Program-made: the position numbers and the translations under genes
From: Gnetum montanum
Lineage: Eukaryota; Streptophyta; Gnetopsida; Gnetales; Gnetaceae
Length of the DNA: 64,000 bases
Direction: 5' to 3'
NCBI GenBank assembly: GCA_015680685.1
Contig: MNCI01002316.1
Span: forward strand, 28,377-92,376
Notes under the pieces: generated by a model
What the model was told of the DNA's origin: nothing
The model's database searches: none
The model's input: only the letters and a program-made list of their open reading frames with translations
Shown: in pieces, positions 46,650 to 57,980 of the stretch
How positions within the stretch are numbered: the first letter of the stretch is position 1
How the letters are laid out: every line of letters starts with the position of its first letter

Positions 46650-47250
46650 GACCACAAAGCATCCTCTAGGAGGTCGTTGACTTCTTCCACTTATTTAGGT
46701 AGGTTTGACTCACACTTTTCATCCTTTTCTTTTATAGTGGATGTGTCATTAGGGAACTCCACCTCTAACCCTTGCTCCATGCCTATGTTGTTAATGGCCA
46801 AAGGGGTTGTGTTATCACCATGGATGATAACTTCATCACCTTTGTATGGAAGGTGGATTTCTTGGTGGATGGGAGAGTAGGTGGCCCATAATTGGGCCAA
46901 CCAAGGCCTACCCAATATCAGGTTAAAGCCTGGCATCTCCTCTATGATGATGAATATAGTAGTTATGGGGAATTCTTCCCCTACCACAAAAGCTATCATC
47001 ACAATACCCTTGACAATGATGCATGACTTACTAAAGGACTTTAGGCATGTGGTCTTTGTTGGTTTGATCTAGTTGGCAAGGCCTAGCTTGTCAATGATAG
47101 TGTAAGGGATAACATCTATTGCTACCCCATCATCAATGTGCACCCTCCTAATCTTGCATTGCCCAACATGTATTGTGATGAACATGGATGCTACTATGAC
47201 CTAACCCTTCTCAAGGTTGACCTTAATTACCTCATCATGAAACACAAGGG
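46650..47250 (-). pseudogene. E2 protease (retropepsin)
   Basis: The minus strand reads HIDDGVAIDVIPYTIIDKLG at about 47145-47085 and, in a long open stretch 47002-46691, VGEEFPITTIFIIIEEMPGF, NLILGRPWLAQLWA, then EIHLPYKGDEVIIHGDN. The active-site DDG is kept here (NDG in E1). It is one of the best preserved modules of E2. Confidence 0.75.
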
Positions 47251-48120
47251 GTGTTGATCTCAATTCCCACGGTGCAAGAGGTAACATCATAGCATGGATA
47301 AAATGCTCATCTGTTGGGATGTCCTCCATGATAGGAATGAAGGTCAACATCTGGACTAGTGCTTTGTGATGGTAGATGAGGTCATAATCAAGTCATACAA
47401 GTTCAACATCATGTTCTTTTGCTTCAACGCCTACTTAACCTAGGCTAGTGCATCTAGGAAGTCCTTACGAGTGTCTATCGTTTTGTTGGCCTTGACCTCC
47501 TACATGTAGCCTAGGAGACAGATCTCTCATAAAGGAGACTTTGGCTTAGTTTGTTTGGCCTATTAGGGGGCCTCAATGCTTGGTTATGTTTTGTTAGTTA
47601 TGGCCTTTTCAGTCACTTCGGCTATGGGAACTACAGAAAGGGGGACTGACTTTGGTGGATCTAGCACCTTTTGCTCCTAATGCTATCTAATCATCCTCTC
47701 AACTAGATGCTCATTAGGCCTCCCAGGTTGCCAACTAGATGGTCTATTGGTGTTGCTAGTAAGATTGGTTCTTGGGTGAGAAGGAATCAACATGCTACCC
47801 ACTACTAGACTTCGAGTAGGCAAGGGGTCAGCATGTTGTGGCATCCTAATGACAAAGGGTAGCTAAACTATTACTACCATGACATGTTGTGGAGTCCTAA
47901 TCACAAAGGGTTTTGTGGGTGCCTGAGGTGGCACTCTGACGATGAAGGAGCACCTCGAACTCATGGAGGTTGGGGGACCCTTGCATTGCCAGAGGGCACA
48001 TAGACTACAAATGGTTATTCTACCAGTTCTAGGTTATCATCAATGCTAATGACATTGATGATGTACCTTGCATCATCTACATTCAGAGGGTCCTTGTATA
48101 CCCTCATAGATTAGTTTTAA
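47251..48120 (-). pseudogene. E2 linker between gag and protease
   Basis: Decayed minus-strand coding sequence continuous between gag and protease, homologous to 26241-27170. No domain recognised. Confidence 0.4.
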
Positions 48121-48129
48121 GGCCTCACT

Positions 48130-49860
48130 AGGTTGGTATCATTAAGCACCAACTCACCTCTATCAATCATTCATTGTAGGTCATCTTGCAGGACCAAGCA
48201 AAAGTCAATGTTGTGCCTAGGAAACTAGTGATAGTGACAAAACCTATCCAACCTAAAGTGTTTTAGCACTGAGGGCTCATTCGAGGCTATGGACATAGGA
48301 TTCCTTAGAAGCTTGTAGTATCTATTGTGCCTCTTGTAAGCATCCTTAGACATCTACTTGTATTGGATACGTCCAACCTTCAGTAGTTGGTCCAAAAGTT
48401 CTGAAGGTTTAAGGGGTAGCAAGGTATACTTTGAGTGGTCCTTGCACTCAAATTTGGGCCTTGGAGCCACTTGCATTGTTGACACCAATGATGTAGGTTG
48501 GTTGGTTGTTTTTCTAGAGTTAACAGTCTTATTTTTGGCTAAGGCCTTGGGTGGCCTTGCCATTGGCTTTGGATTAGTCATTTTGGCCTCATTGGCCATA
48601 GTTTCCATAATTGTAGTTTTTTTTCCCTTATCCTTTTCTTTTTTGGCATGTAAGTTCTTATAGGCCACATAGGTTGGATCCTTGCTAGCTTTCGTTGCAT
48701 CCTATATACTTTTAGTTTGGGAAAAGGTCTGGCTTAGAGATTGCAAAGCCAAATAATATAGCTTTGACTTGATAAAGTCATTAACTACACCCTTGAAGAT
48801 GGCCAAGAGGTGCATCTTAACTATTGGCTTGTGGATTTCATTCAGTGAGGTGCTATAGCATTGGATAAATTTTTGCATGGGCTCTAGATGGCCTTGCTTA
48901 ATTTGCATGAGCTAGTCAAGGATGGTTTTAGGCTTCAAGTTATACTTGAAACACATTACAAACTAACTTAAAAAATCCTCCAAAGAGAAGATAGAAGCTC
49001 TAGGTAACACTCGATACTAGTCTAGTGCCTTACTAGTGAGTGACATGGCAAAAACACATATGATGGCAAGTCACCATGCCTGCAATAGTAGGTACTTAGA
49101 CCTGATTATCACAAGGTATGCATTGAGATCCTTTTCACCATTGTACTTGGTGAAGTGGGATAGCAGGATCTCCATTGGAAGAGTCAGTGGTGGAACTGTA
49201 GGACTTATGGAATTTTTCTAGTAGAAGTCCACCATGTGCACTATTTTGGAAGAGGTAGCATTGGGTTACTTGACCTCTTCTATTAAGTTTTGGATCAATT
49301 TGAATGCTTGATCCAAGCCTTGGGATGTAGTGGCAAGCTACACTTGTTGTGCTACTTGTTGTGCTAGTTGTCTGGTCCAAAACCTGGTTGTAGGTTGTGA
49401 GACCATGCAAGGTGCTTGCTATGCTAGCTATGCTATGGGTAGAGTGATCAAAGTAGGGCACATATGCATGGGTTGAAATGCTATTGAAGGTGTCGATAAA
49501 ACAAGCAAGACATAAGGTGCCTACATCATTTAGGGTTGGAAGACGTGGACCGTGTGAACAAAAGGCTAAGCAAGCATAATTGCTACTAGCAGGGATGACT
49601 AGGTGGGTTATGACACTACCACTAAGGGTAGGTTAATAGGTGAGAGTGCATTTTGACATGTAGGCTACATTTGGTACATTTCTATGACAGGCGTTAACCT
49701 AGAAGGCGACACCGAGGCTATAACTATCTCAAGGAAGAGAGGTGGATGGGATTGTGAAAGGACTAGACCAATGGTTATCCACTAGAAGGAGGTGTGGAAT
49801 GAGTCCTCATGCTTGGAACAAGCTTTGAACTCATCCTCCTTCCCATGTAGGGGCTCCTTG
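48130..49860 (-). pseudogene. E2 gag
   Basis: Capsid part: HFTKYNGEKDLNAYLVI at about 49150-49100, then the stretch 48908-48702 with QIKQGHLEPMQKFIQCYS and HLLAIFKGVVNDFIKSKL. After one stop, 48668-48354 has AYKNLHAKKEKDKGKK and FECKDHSKYTLLPLKPSELL. The layout is the same as E1 gag. Confidence 0.75.
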
Positions 49861-50673
49861 TAGTTTTTTCCTACTTCATGCTTATTTGTTCAGATGAGCT
49901 GGGCTAGGATCCACCAATAGGATTTGGTAAGCAGGATGACGTCAATGAAGAAGGGGATGTACTCCTATCCATTTTAGTGGACGAGCTCATAACCTTGCTG
50001 CACTTCCATATCGAAGCAGTCTACGAACAGGCCTGCTTGAAGCGTTGCACATATGAAGTTGTACTATTCATCATTCAGTGTGGTATACTCGGGACTATGG
50101 CCACGCAGCTTGAGGGATTACCTTGGCTCTACCATGGAAAGACTAGCAAGGTGGCCAATCCTATTTTATTTTTGTGTGGTTAGGATAGCAAGTGTGCTTA
50201 GAACAGATGCCAAAGATTGTTCAGAATTCATGGTGCTAATTGAAAGTTGCAGAAAAAATGCCTAAGTTTGAAATTGTCGAAAAATAGCTAAGTCTAGAAA
50301 TTGCAAGAAAATGGCTAAGTCTTGAAGATTGCAAAAATGGCTAAGTCTAGAGACTACGCTCTCCACACTAAGATCTAACTATGCTCTCTACGCTAAGAGC
50401 TAACTATGCTCTCTACTGAGAGCCCAGAATTTAGCTAAGTATAGGAATGGATGCTTTGGAGTTTCTACACAGGGTTCCAGGGAAATCGACAATGGGGTCC
50501 AATCTACACTAACTAGTTCGTAGACAATGCCTATGTTGGCCTAACACCCAACTACTACTGAATGTGGCAAGTCCATAGAGGTGTTGGATCTATGCTAGCC
50601 CAAAGCTAGCGACAGTCACATAGAGAGCACACAAGATAACTACTAATGGAGTTTGAAAGAGGAAAATGAATTA
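49861..50673 (-). other. E2 5' leader
   Basis: Contains a dense hairpin cluster at 50340-50430 (CTACGCTCTCCAC, CTATGCTCTCTAC repeated three times). No ORF shared with E1. Confidence 0.45.
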
Positions 50674-50691
50674 GCCCTCCTTCTAGCACCA
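50674..50691 (-). other. E2 primer binding site
   Basis: The minus strand reads TGGTGCTAGAAGGAGGGC, seven bases inside the 5' LTR end. It starts with TGG as primer sites do. The E1 site is a decayed version. The tRNA species is not assigned. Confidence 0.6.
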
Positions 50692-50698
50692 AAAAAAC

Positions 50699-52419
50699 TA
50701 TAGCGATCAAAAACATCGGTGTTTGAAACACCAAGGGGTTTGTGGGCACACAATTCTAACCCCACATCTACATGAGGACCTACTAGAGGTGAAGATGAAG
50801 TGCCTAGAATGGTCTTGTCATAAAATGCAATACCAAATGATTCTTAAGTGTTGAGCGGTGTTCACAGTGTCAACAATGTCAATGGGGGTTAGCATAGTCA
50901 AGGTTTTCAATGCAAAACAAGGGTTTCAATGTGTGGTTATGCATAAAAAATGGAAAATGTAAATAAAATGTCAAAATTCAAGTAAAATTCTAAAAATGCA
51001 TATAAAGAGAGCAAGAGAGTATGTGTGACACCACCTCAAATGGGGTTGAGCATAGTTAACTTCAGAAGAGGTAAGAAAATACGTCATGTATAGCAAGTAT
51101 AGTGGATAGCATAGTCATAGTCTCAGGGTATCTGATTGTGAAGATGGAGATTCTACCATGGTGTCTGTGCTTGCCAAGTTGGCCACTACAGTGTGTAGTG
51201 GACTGCAATGGTCTACGGTGTCCTACAATGATCTATAGTGATGCATGAATGCCTTGCCTTGTCAAAAATGCCAAAAGTGCTTCAAAATGCTAAATGCCAA
51301 GAGTGCCAACCTTCAAATTTTTCAAATTGCTTCAATTTTTGCTAACCGCTAAAACATTAATGGCTAGGGTATTTATAGGCCTAGGATTAGCTTGAAATGC
51401 GAATCGACTACCACATGACAATGGAATGGTTGGGACTACACTGCACCCAACTATGCTATCTACTAAGGCTAACGATGTTGTGCTCTACTCTACTTTAATG
51501 GACTTTGTGAGACTATTAAACTATAACTATGATTCCAACTACATGTTCATGTGCTAAAAATATTGTAATGTACCTAAAAAATGCAACTTTGAAGACTATG
51601 CTCTAGGACTATGTTATCCACTATTTCGAGTGGGGTCAAGCATAGTTACAATTTGAGGCCAAAAAGGGGTACAACAAAGATGCATTTTTGCTAACTACAC
51701 TTTCTAGAGGTGTGTTGGAGCTAAGCTAAATGCCGGTCCTACATTGTGGAGGCCGTTGGAGACTATTCTAGCTGACTACGCTTGACTTTGCTCTAGACTG
51801 GAGGAAAGTGTAGTCACAACACTCAAAAAAATTTTGTAGAAAGTGGTTGTGTGCTAACTACGCTCTCCATGGGAGGTTGACTATGCTCCCAACTGGGGTC
51901 AAGCATAGTCTCAAAATTTAGAAAAACTTGCAAAAACTAGCTCCCAGTTGACTACACTTGACTACGCTCCAAGGTAGTGGAGAAAGTAGTCTCAACACTT
52001 AGAAAATTTCTGCAAAAAATTGGGTCTTCCATGCTAACTATGCTTGACTACACTCTAAGGTAGTGGAGAGTGTAGTCTCAACACTTAGAAAAATCTTCAA
52101 TGACTAGCTTGACACTTAAAAAATTTTGTAAAACTAGCATTTTCTATTGACTATGCTCTCTACTAGGTTGACTACGCTCTAGGGCAGTGGAGAGCATAGT
52201 CCCAACACTTAGAAAAATTTACAACTTCTTGCTTCATGATGACACTTAGGAAAAATTGTAAAAAATTAGTTTTTGGAGCTGACTACACTCTCCACTAAGT
52301 TGACTATGCTCTAGGGTAGTGGAGAGCATAGTCCTAGCACTTAGAAAAAATTTGCGTCATGTTGACACTTAGATAAATTTGTAATCAAGAAGCTGTAGCC
52401 CAAATTTGGTGGTGTTTTA
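50699..52419 (-). repeat. E2 5' LTR (in element orientation)
   Basis: 1721 bp, pairing with 32761-34455. TATAAATA is on the minus strand at 51370-51377. U3 hairpin subrepeats lie at 51770-52350, several nearly symmetrical (for example CTATGCTCTAGGG...TGGAGAGCATAG at 52302-52330). Confidence 0.85.
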
Positions 52420-53450
52420 GCAACCAATATCTATGCATGGATCTTCTAGTCACACTTCTTTTCAACATTACTACTACCCTCTAGAGTATCATAGAACTCA
52501 TTCTCCATCCACTAGAGGGGAAACCCCATATTCTTATCACCCTTCTCATCCTTTAGCACATGCTCCTCCACCCTTCATCTAATTACCTCCTACTTCATCT
52601 ATGCAGGATGAAATTCCACCACAGCCATAACAACATAATACTACTAAGGCTATTAACTTCTAATTATCTTTTTAGTTGAATGGTTTGAAACCAAGATTCC
52701 AAAAATGATCATTCTTCCAATCCAATAATCATCCAAATTCCTCACAAACTAATGTAGCTAGCCACCCTATCTTTCCATCATCCTTTACATCAAATCCTTT
52801 CTAGAGCCCTTCAAACCAAATTCCTTCTAAGATTCACACTGTCATGTTAATCCACATTGTATCTAATTGGATCAAGGCTGGCAGCCTTCCTAGGAAAAGA
52901 TCTAACCTTGGAAGTTCTCTTATTTACATGTAGATCACTAAACATGAGTCATGAAAGGCTCTTCTTGATTCAAGTTCCAATGTCAATCTAATTTCTCATG
53001 ACATGTACAAAGCATGGAACCTGCTACCTCTCAAGAAGAGCAATATCTATCTAGAATTGGTAAACCAGTCAATTACAGTTCCTTTGGAACTTGAGGAGAA
53101 TATTTTGACCATTGTTTATGGATGGTCCTATCTTGTTGATTTTCTAGTGATCAAGGTTGACCACTACAAGGGAGACTTCCCAATTATTATGGTAAAGGCA
53201 TGATTGAGCACTACTGATGCATAAATTAAAATCATAGATCTCTCCTTGAAAATTTCCAAGGAAAATGAATTTGAAAAGATTGAGAAGAAGAGAGTTCCAT
53301 GCATTGTGTATAGTGATACTAGGTGCAACTGTGTGCAAAAACTCTAGTTTATCAAGAGCACATCCATCAAAACATGTAGTTCATGTGTAGATGAATCTAA
53401 AGTTCAAAGTGCTTGTATGCAATAGCCACAAAATAGAAGGGCACCCAGTG
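52420..53450 (+). pseudogene. Element A gag tail and protease
   Basis: A Pro/His/Ser-rich gag tail is followed by a retropepsin-like stretch: ALLDSSSNVNLISHDMYKAW near 52960-53015 (D-S/T-G expected; Gly changed to Ser), then NIYLELVNQSITVPLELEEN, YGWSYLVDFLVI and the degenerate DFPIIMV. It is broken by stops on both sides. Confidence 0.6.
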
Positions 53451-54540
53451 GTTGACAGCTAATCTTGGAAGTAGCACACTTTGCATGAAACCTATTGAGA
53501 GTCTGACATGTGCCTATATTAAAATCATGGATAAACTAGAGCAAGTCCATCGCCAACTCTTTGATAATGAAAATGATGATACCTTTTGGGAAGAGTTGGA
53601 AATCCTTAAAAATTTTAAACAAGAGCCCTTAGAATTGAAAATTCTACCTATCAGCATGGAGTATGCATTTTTAACAAATGGCAAGCCAATAATAATCAAT
53701 GTCAATCTTGCTCCTAAACAAAAAACATATGCTATTAAAGGTGATCAATAGATAGCCAATAGCCTTTACTTGGTCATATCCTAAACTCACAAGGATCGAT
53801 CCTAGGATGTGCTAACATTGTATCAACGTTGATTTGGCCATGAAGCCAAAGATGCAGCCACAGTGGTGGTTAAACCCTAAATTGAAGTAGATTGTCAAAG
53901 AGCAAATCAAAAAACTCCTCAAGATAGGGTTTATCTATCCCACTGCAAATAATGAGTGGATTAGTCCACTCATGATTATGCCAAAGAAAGATGGCAAGTG
54001 GTGTGTCTGCATCAACTTTCAACTATTGAATATGGCAACATTTAAAGATTACTTTCCATTGCCATTTGTAGATCAAGTATTAGACACTATATTTGGTCAT
54101 TGCTATTATAGTTTTCTATATGGTTATAGTGACTATAATCAAATCCATTTATGGCACTACATTTGAGCAAGCCTTGGACCACCTTGAGCAAGTGCTTAAA
54201 AGGTGTGTGGAGACAAATCTTCAACTCAATTGGTAGAAGAGCCATTTGATGGTCCATGAGGGCATTGTACTAGGGCATAGAATTTATTAGGTACGGATTA
54301 AGGTGGATCCTAAAAAGATAAGGGTCATCCAAGGAATAACACATTAATCAGGAACCATTAAATATGTTTAGTTATTCCTTAGACACACTAGCTACTACTG
54401 GCAATTCATGGAGAATTTCTCTAAGATTGTAAAACTATTGGTCGAGCTAGCAAAGAAAGATGCTCCATTCATCTAAAACAAGGAATGCAAAAAAGCATTT
54501 CAAAGCCTCAAGAAAAATCTCATAGAAACTCCAATTCTAT
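53451..54540 (+). pseudogene. Element A reverse transcriptase with catalytic core deleted
   Basis: N-terminal linker (53452-53751), then MIMPKKDGKWCVCINFQLLN, KDYFPLPFVDQVLDTIFGH and LYGYSDYNQI. At about 54145 the text jumps to TTFEQALDHLEQVLKRCVET, which in the family lies some 60 or more residues further on, so the segment with the catalytic F/Y-x-DD box is missing. It continues with HLMVHEGIVLGHRI and VDPKKIRVI. This copy cannot have been active since the deletion. Confidence 0.75.
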
Positions 54541-54960
54541 GAGCACATGACTAGTCTAGACCATTTCATATCATGATAGATGCATCTAATTATGCCTTGG
54601 AACCTGTGCTTCTGTAGTTGGATGATCAAAAACATCCATATTATATCCATTGCACAAGCCAAAGCATTGTGGGTGCACAACTCAATTACACCACCATAGA
54701 GAAAGAACTAATGACAATGATGTATGCTTTGGAAAATTTTAGACACTATGTGCTTGGATATAAAGTGTTTTTGCATACTAATCATAGTTCCATCTACTTC
54801 CTAATGAACAAGCCAATGGTGAGCCCCCATTTCATATGATGGTTGGTGATTTGCATGAATTCGATCTTACAATCATAGATCGAAAGGAAACTAAGAATAT
54901 GGTCATTGACCATCTCTCTCAGTTACAATGGGATGACAAAGAGGAGGAGAGCTCACTCTT
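54541..54960 (+). pseudogene. Element A RNase H
   Basis: HIMIDASNYALEPVLL, then the open stretch 54618-54839 with YYIHCTSQSIVGAQLNYTTI, EKELMTMMYALENFRHY and KVFLHTNHSSIYFLMNKP. These are the DAS, E and TDH-equivalent blocks of Ty3/gypsy RNase H; the last Asp is Asn (HTNH). Confidence 0.75.
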
Positions 54961-55079
54961 TGATCAATTCCTAGATGAACTCCTCTTTGCTGGTGTAATT
55001 AATGAATAGATGCCCATAGAACCAAAATGGTATGATGGCATCCTCACTTATCTTTTCACTCAAGATATGCCATAAGATT

Positions 55080-56300
55080 TGGACTATAGGAAGAAATAGC
55101 AGTTTCTTCATCAAGCCAAACACTTCATGGAAATCAATGGACACCTTCACAAGGCGTGTAATGATGGCCTAGTTTGTTGGTGTGTACCTGATGCTAATCA
55201 ACTACATGTTCTCCAAGACACTCATGAGGGTCCTTATGGGAGCCACTATGCTAGAAGACACATGGCCATTAAGATCATAATGGTAGGGTATTGTTGGGCA
55301 ACCATCTTCAAGGATGCCCACCAATTTGTCTGTTCTTGTGAATGTTGTCAACAAGATGGTGGGATGATTGCATGAATGGAGAGACCTCAATAGTGGATAC
55401 AACCACTATATCCCTTTAACATATGTAGCATCTATTTCATGGGTTCCATTACATCCATGTTAAATGGAAAGGCATATATAATCATTGTTGTTGATTACTG
55501 CACAAAATGGGTACAAGCAGCAACCATCATCAACTATACATCATTCATGCTACATGATTTGTACAACAAAATGTTGTAAATAGGTTTGGGGTGCCACATG
55601 CATTGATTTCTAACAACAAAACCCATTTTAAAGGTGCTAGTTTTTGCAAGGTTATGAAACACTTGGGGGTTAAACATAAATTAACAACACCCTACCACCT
55701 CCAAGCCAATGGTCAAGCAGAAGTTACCAATAAGGAGGTCACAAATATCTTAATGAAAACTATTAGCAAATATAGGAGAGATTGGAGCACAAAATTAAAT
55801 GATGTCCTCTAGCCATACTACTCAATATGAAAACTTCCTATAGGCTACTCTCATTATGATTTTGTGTATGGAAAACTTCTAATGCTGCCAATTCAATCCA
55901 AGCTCTGTACACTCTCAATAGCCTATGACCTAGACCTTAACCTAAGTCTAGCATAAAAAGAAAGACTGATCAACCTAAATGTGTTAGATGAAAATTGATT
56001 AGTGATCCTTTCCTTGAATAAAGCTTATAAGGCATTCAACAAACAATGAAATAGCCTAAGAATCAGAAGGATCAAACCTCAACCTAGAGATAAGGTCCTC
56101 TACTAGAACCCCACACATGTTCCTTAAATAACCAAATTCCAAACATTATGGAAGGGGCCTTATATAATCGATGAAAACTTTCTTTCTAGGGCCATAATCA
56201 TATACAAACTTTAAAGCTTAAACAAGAAGCAATTAATCAACATCCAACAAGTAAAGCCTTTCCACAAGCCCAAGCAAGCTAGTACAACAAATACCTCAAT
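55080..56300 (+). pseudogene. Element A integrase
   Basis: The H2C2 zinc-binding part is at 55127-55375 (QDTHEGPYGSHYARRH then CSCECCQQDG). The core begins at about 55391 (YFMGSITSMLNG where the family has D-x-MGP; VVDYCTKWVQAA). A second block, 55591-55812, has the Asp replaced (ISNNKTHF) and the Glu kept (GQAEVTNKE). Two catalytic positions are lost. The C-terminal part (PFHKPKQA at 56261) fades out. Confidence 0.75.
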
Positions 56301-57980
56301 GGATGGGCAACCATGCTCAATCTTTTGAATCTTCTCCTTCCAACTCATTCATGGGGAATATGGCCATCCATGCTAATCATATATGTGGCTCCTTAGTTTT
56401 TCTAATTTTCATTTTATACATTTTTTTTTGAAAATTTTTTATTTTACACCTTTTTGATTTTTAAAAAATTTTCCTATTTTACACCATCTTTTATTTTACA
56501 TCATGATTAATACATTTAAATTTTTCTTGAATATTTTACACTTTCTTATATATTTAACTTTATTTTAATGTGATTTTCTAATTTCTACTAATAAACTTGC
56601 TTTGTGCCAACAGGACATAGTGGTACTGTAGTTGTTGCTAATGGTGGTTTGTGCTTAACATTTTTGTTTGCTAATATCTACTTTCTATTTTTGAATTTTT
56701 GTATTAATGACTAAGGAATGGTTTCTTTTTCATAGAATAGGTAATAAGTTGATGACATCCACCCATTAACAAAAATCTATGATTTTCCTCATTTTGAGAA
56801 TATGAAATCCCTTTCATGAAATAAACCTTTAATAAATTTATGACCTTGATGGTTTCTAGAATTAGGAAGGATTCAAAGGTTTACACAGGGTGTGCCTTCA
56901 AGTGGACTCAATACTCTTTGTAGTCTTCTACTTGGGTTCATGAGTGTTTTCATGGATTTCTTACCATTCCATGTTGACCATAGATAGAAAGTTAAATAAG
57001 TCTTTGCATGATATGGTTCCCATCTGGAAAAAAAAAGGAGAGAAGAAAAAATAATAATAAAAAAAAATTTTGAAACTTGAAAGCACACCCCTTAGACAAA
57101 TAAAAAAGCTACAAGCACTAGTTATGGAACTAAAAAGACATGTTACCCATGTTTGAAGGTCCCCTCTAACTAAGGCCCTCTCTCACTTCCTGCTTCTCTT
57201 TTCTTCTCCTTAAGAAATGGTGGTTATTCTATGGGAGCACTCTTGTATCTTTCATGCACATATCTTCTACATCTGATCATGTGATCCTTTAAGTATTTTC
57301 TTCAATTCACATATTTCCCATTAAATTTTTGAATTTTTGAGACCCTCTTTAATGATTTCATCATATTCTTGGCTTCTATGGAACTCCATAGATCCCAAAT
57401 TCATTCAAAAATTCCTTGTATTATTTGAAATATTTAAATTTAAAAATTTCATTTATGGACCCCATAAACAAGGCCCCATTAATGGAGCCCATGTGTATAC
57501 GCGACACCATCAACGTAATGCAAAAATCCTATTTATATGCACAACCCCCTTGAAATTTTCACATGTTCTCTCAAATGCCCAAGGAGTTTTTGTAGTTTTC
57601 AGAGCCCAAAAATTTCAAGTGCCCATAACTTCCTAACCATTTATCTGAATCATTTTGTTCTTTGGCCCTATAGCTCTTGGATGTAAGCTCTTAGTTATGG
57701 GGGCCATAAATGTGTTGTTTTTGATAGAAAATTTTTTGAAATTTTTCTAACTCCCACAAAGGTTTAATTAAGGAATCAACATTAAAACACCAAATTACAA
57801 GAGTTAAACCCTTCCAATGAGCTCTAGTGACACTTACAATAAAAAATTAATTAATAAAATAATTAATCTACCATGGTCCAACCATAGCCAATTGTAACTA
57901 ATTAACAAGATAAGGTATCCAAATACTTTAAGTTACACATTATATCTACTAATCCATAGATGTGTTGTGATCACAGATGG
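56301..57980 (+). other. Element A spacer between integrase and downstream ORF
   Basis: T-rich, no ORF of note. It has TTTTACACC/TTTTT-type low-complexity sequence at 56400-56560 and an (AATAAT)n(A)n tract at 57045-57066. Confidence 0.45.

Larger units (their letters stand above)
32761..52419 (-). mobile_element. E2: second giant Tat/Ogre-type Ty3/gypsy element nested in element A gag
   Basis: About 19.7 kb, LTRs 32761-34455 and 50699-52419, minus orientation. It has the same modules in the same order as E1, including the plus-strand gene between protease and RT and three boundary arrays. It differs from E1 throughout, so the two are separate insertions of related members and not a segmental copy. 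No clean target duplication: flanks are ATAGC (32756-32760) and GCAAC (52420-52424). Confidence 0.85.
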
